64,000 bases of DNA from Methylobacterium sp. DB0501 (lineage in GTDB: Bacteria > Pseudomonadota > Alphaproteobacteria > Rhizobiales > Beijerinckiaceae). Below, in pieces: positions 62,001-64,000 of the stretch. The stretch spans positions 1 through 64,000 of the forward strand of contig NZ_JAAKGV010000029.1 in assembly GCF_011043735.1 (NCBI RefSeq), written 5' to 3'. Below the pieces are notes generated by a model. It was not told the origin of the DNA, did not search any database, and was given only the letters and a program-made list of their open reading frames with translations. Each line of letters opens with the position of its first letter. Positions within the stretch are counted from its first letter, which is position 1. The position numbers and the translations under genes are program-made.

Positions 62001-64000
62001 GTCGAACTTCCTGGTGAAGGGTGGAAAGCTCAAGAAGGTCCGAACGCAGGTCCAGCCCTATGCAGAGGGGGTGCTGCCGGAGGATATCGGGCCGGACCTC
62101 GTCGGGCTCATCGAGGTCGCCCGGCACGTGAAGGCAGGCTGTCCCGGGGACGCGCTCCTCGCCCGGCTGGGGCCGCCCTGGAGCGATCCGAACACGCCAG
62201 CCTCCGAGTTTCAGGCGGCCGTCGCCTGGGCCTAGAAGGTCGAGCGTCTCCTCGACATCCTCGGTCCACCCTCGCTCGGCATTGAGGGCTTACGCGATCA
62301 CCTGGTCCAGCTCGTCGAACGCCAGGCCCGGGCCCTGGGCCAGGGCGGACGCATCGCGCAGGCCTACGCGGCCTTCGAGCAGGATCGCGGGCGGGCGACC
62401 AAGGCCATGGGGGCGCTCGGCCGGCTCGCCGGGCGTGTCGATCCCGACGAACCGCTGGCGACCGAGACCGACTGGATCGACGCCAGCCTCAGTCGGGCGC
62501 GGCTTTGGGCGTCCGGGCTCGGCCGTGCGCAAGGGTGGTGCGCTTGGCAGGCGGCCGCACAGAACGCCCGCGGCCGCGGCCTCGCTCCGCTGATCGAGGC
62601 GCTGGAAGAGGGTAGGGTCGCACCCGATCGGGCCGAGGCCGCGTTCGAGACGGCCTACGCGCGCTGGTGGATCGACCGCGTCGTCAGCCACGATCCGGTG
62701 CTGCGCAGCTTCCTGCCGGAGCGCCACGAGGATACGATCGCCCGCTTCCGCGCGGCGGATGCCCGCGTCACCGAACTCTCCAAGCAGGTCGTGCGCTCGC
62801 GGCTCGGCGGCGGTATTCCCGGACCCACGGCCTTCGGGGCCGATCCGGAATGGGGCACGCTCTCGCACGAACTGACGAAGAAGGCGCAGCACGTGCCTTT
62901 GCGCAAGCTGTTCGGGAAGATGCCGACGGCGCTGACCAAGCTCACCCCCTGCGTGATGATGAGCCCACTCTCGATCGCGCAGTACCTGCCGCCCGACAAG
63001 GAGCCGTTCGACGTCGTCATCTTCGACGAAGCCTCGCAGATCTCGCCCTGGGACGCCGTCGGGGCGATCGCCCGGGGCCGGCAGGTCGTCATCGTCGGCG
63101 ATCCCGAACAGCTGCCGCCGACCAATGTCGGCGACCGCGGCGTCGACGACATCGAGGATGGCAGCGACGTCACCGACCAGGAATCGATCCTCGACGAGTG
63201 CTTGGCGGCCAACATCCCGCGGCGCAACCTCGACTGGCACTACCGCAGCCGCCACGAGAGCCTGATCGCCTTCTCGAATGCCCGCTACTACGGCGGGCGG
63301 CTCGTCACCTTCCCTTCGCCGGTGACCGACGACCGCGCGGTGCGGCTCGCCTTCGTGCCCGACGGCGTCTACGAGCGCGGCGCGGGCCGCGTGAACCGAC
63401 CCGAAGCACAGGCGATCGTCTCCGAGATCGTGCGCCGCCTGCGCGATCCGAACTTCGCGCAGGAGCGCCGCTCGCTTGGCATCGTCACCTTCAACGGCGA
63501 GCAGCAGCGCCTGATCGAGAACCTGCTCGACGCACAGCGGCGGTCATACCCGGAGCTCGAGCCGTTCTTCGACAAGGACCGCTGGCACGAGCCGATCTTC
63601 GTCAAGAACCTGGAGAACGTGCAGGGCGACGAGCGCGACGCGATCCTGTTTTCCGTGGCGGTCGGGCCGGACCAGGCGGGCCGGCCGGTCAGCACCGTCT
63701 CCTCCCTCAACAAGGACGGCGGGTACCGCCGCTTGAACGTCGCGATCACCCGCGCCCGCCGCGAACTCGTCGTCTTCGCCTCGCTGCGCCCCGAGCAGAT
63801 CGACCTCGGTCGGACCCGGGCGCGCGGCGTGCGCGACTTCAAGCACTTCCTCGAATTCGCCGATCGCGGGGCACGCGCCCTCGCCGAGGCCTTCGCCCCA
63901 ACCGGAGGCGACGTCGAATCCCCGTTCGAGGCCGCCGTGCTGGCCGGCCTCGAGGCGAAGGGCTGGCGCGTGCATACCCAGATCGGCGTGTCGGGGTTCA
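59005..64000 (+). pseudogene. DUF4011/SF1 helicase-nuclease (Hhe-like), in-frame amber, 3' end outside window
   Basis: The frame from GTG 59005 encodes a transglutaminase-like segment (GTCLDLSLLYAACLEQAGL, about residue 230), DUF4011 (KRKLLDLTLRNKLLNFKSG, about 392), Walker A VLFGPPGTGKSQTIGNMI (about 702), then TAG at 62233-62235 (codon 1077). The same frame continues without interruption: Walker B VVIFDEASQISPWD, VIVGDPEQLPPTN, WHYRSRHESLIAFSN, LNVAITRARREL and a Vsr/MTES-type nuclease start FEAAVLAGLEAKGWRVH. DUF4011-helicase-Vsr proteins are the Hhe antiphage type. The gene is coupled to the exported protein upstream. Confidence 0.88.

Noticed and set aside
1..64000. tRNA or rRNA genes
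   Set aside because: None recognised by eye in the intergenic regions, including the areas next to the integrases where tRNA attachment sites are common.

Overview
The window is very GC-rich, mostly tightly packed DNA. The genes look like those of a Methylobacterium-type alphaproteobacterium: small CsbD and DUF1328 stress proteins, GTA-family phage genes and rhizobial-type integrases. It is almost entirely accessory genome. This assignment rests on gene content and composition, not on a marker gene. No rRNA, tRNA or CRISPR array was recognised.

Layout. (1) 1-748: the 3' part of an IS3-family element, inserted into a phage tail gene. (2) About 749-36200: a temperate siphophage whose late genes follow the order of Rhodobacter-type gene transfer agents (GTA). 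The late genes read leftwards: terminase, portal, protease, HK97 capsid, connectors, major tail protein, gp10, tail chaperone, tape measure, DUF2460, DUF2163, NlpC/P60, and a baseplate protein truncated by the IS. Three toxin-antitoxin modules (DUF433/PIN, BrnTA, RelE-HigA type), two AT-richer secreted-protein genes and a serine recombinase lie among them. A LysR-SDR-cupin metabolic cassette follows at 24.2-26.4 kb. The early region has a cro-like gene with a leftward operon, including a replication gene that carries iteron-like palindromes, and a divergent CI-like repressor. Palindromic operators of the form CCNCCCA-N3-TGGGNGG flank the repressor gene. A rightward set of small genes faces a tyrosine integrase at 36.2 kb. 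(3) 36.5-42.4 kb: a complete Tn7-like transposition operon (tnsA-tnsB-tnsC-tniQ), with start and stop codons overlapping throughout. (4) 42.5-51.7 kb: a patchwork island with a possible structured RNA, two 105-bp tandem repeats with inverted-repeat ends, a DEDDh exonuclease divergent from an XRE regulator across two palindromes, a GAF-domain remnant, an unknown gene, a SPARDA-type short Argonaute operon, small stress genes and a short tyrosine recombinase. (5) 52-64 kb: secreted or membrane proteins, then a 1.4-kb-residue-class exported protein (1,389 aa) translationally coupled to a very large DUF4011/SF1 helicase-nuclease related to the Hhe defence family. That helicase gene has an in-frame amber codon and runs off the window.

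The main biological theme is stacked mobile elements carrying anti-invader functions. The two clearest defence loci both appear damaged in this sequence. The short Argonaute has a one-base frameshift near its N-terminus, and the helicase has a premature TAG. They may be real inactivations, phase-variable switches or sequence errors. The least explained parts are the 43.1-45.1 kb block (hairpins, tandem repeats, exonuclease, regulator) and the coupling of an exported peptidoglycan-binding-type protein to a cytoplasmic helicase.
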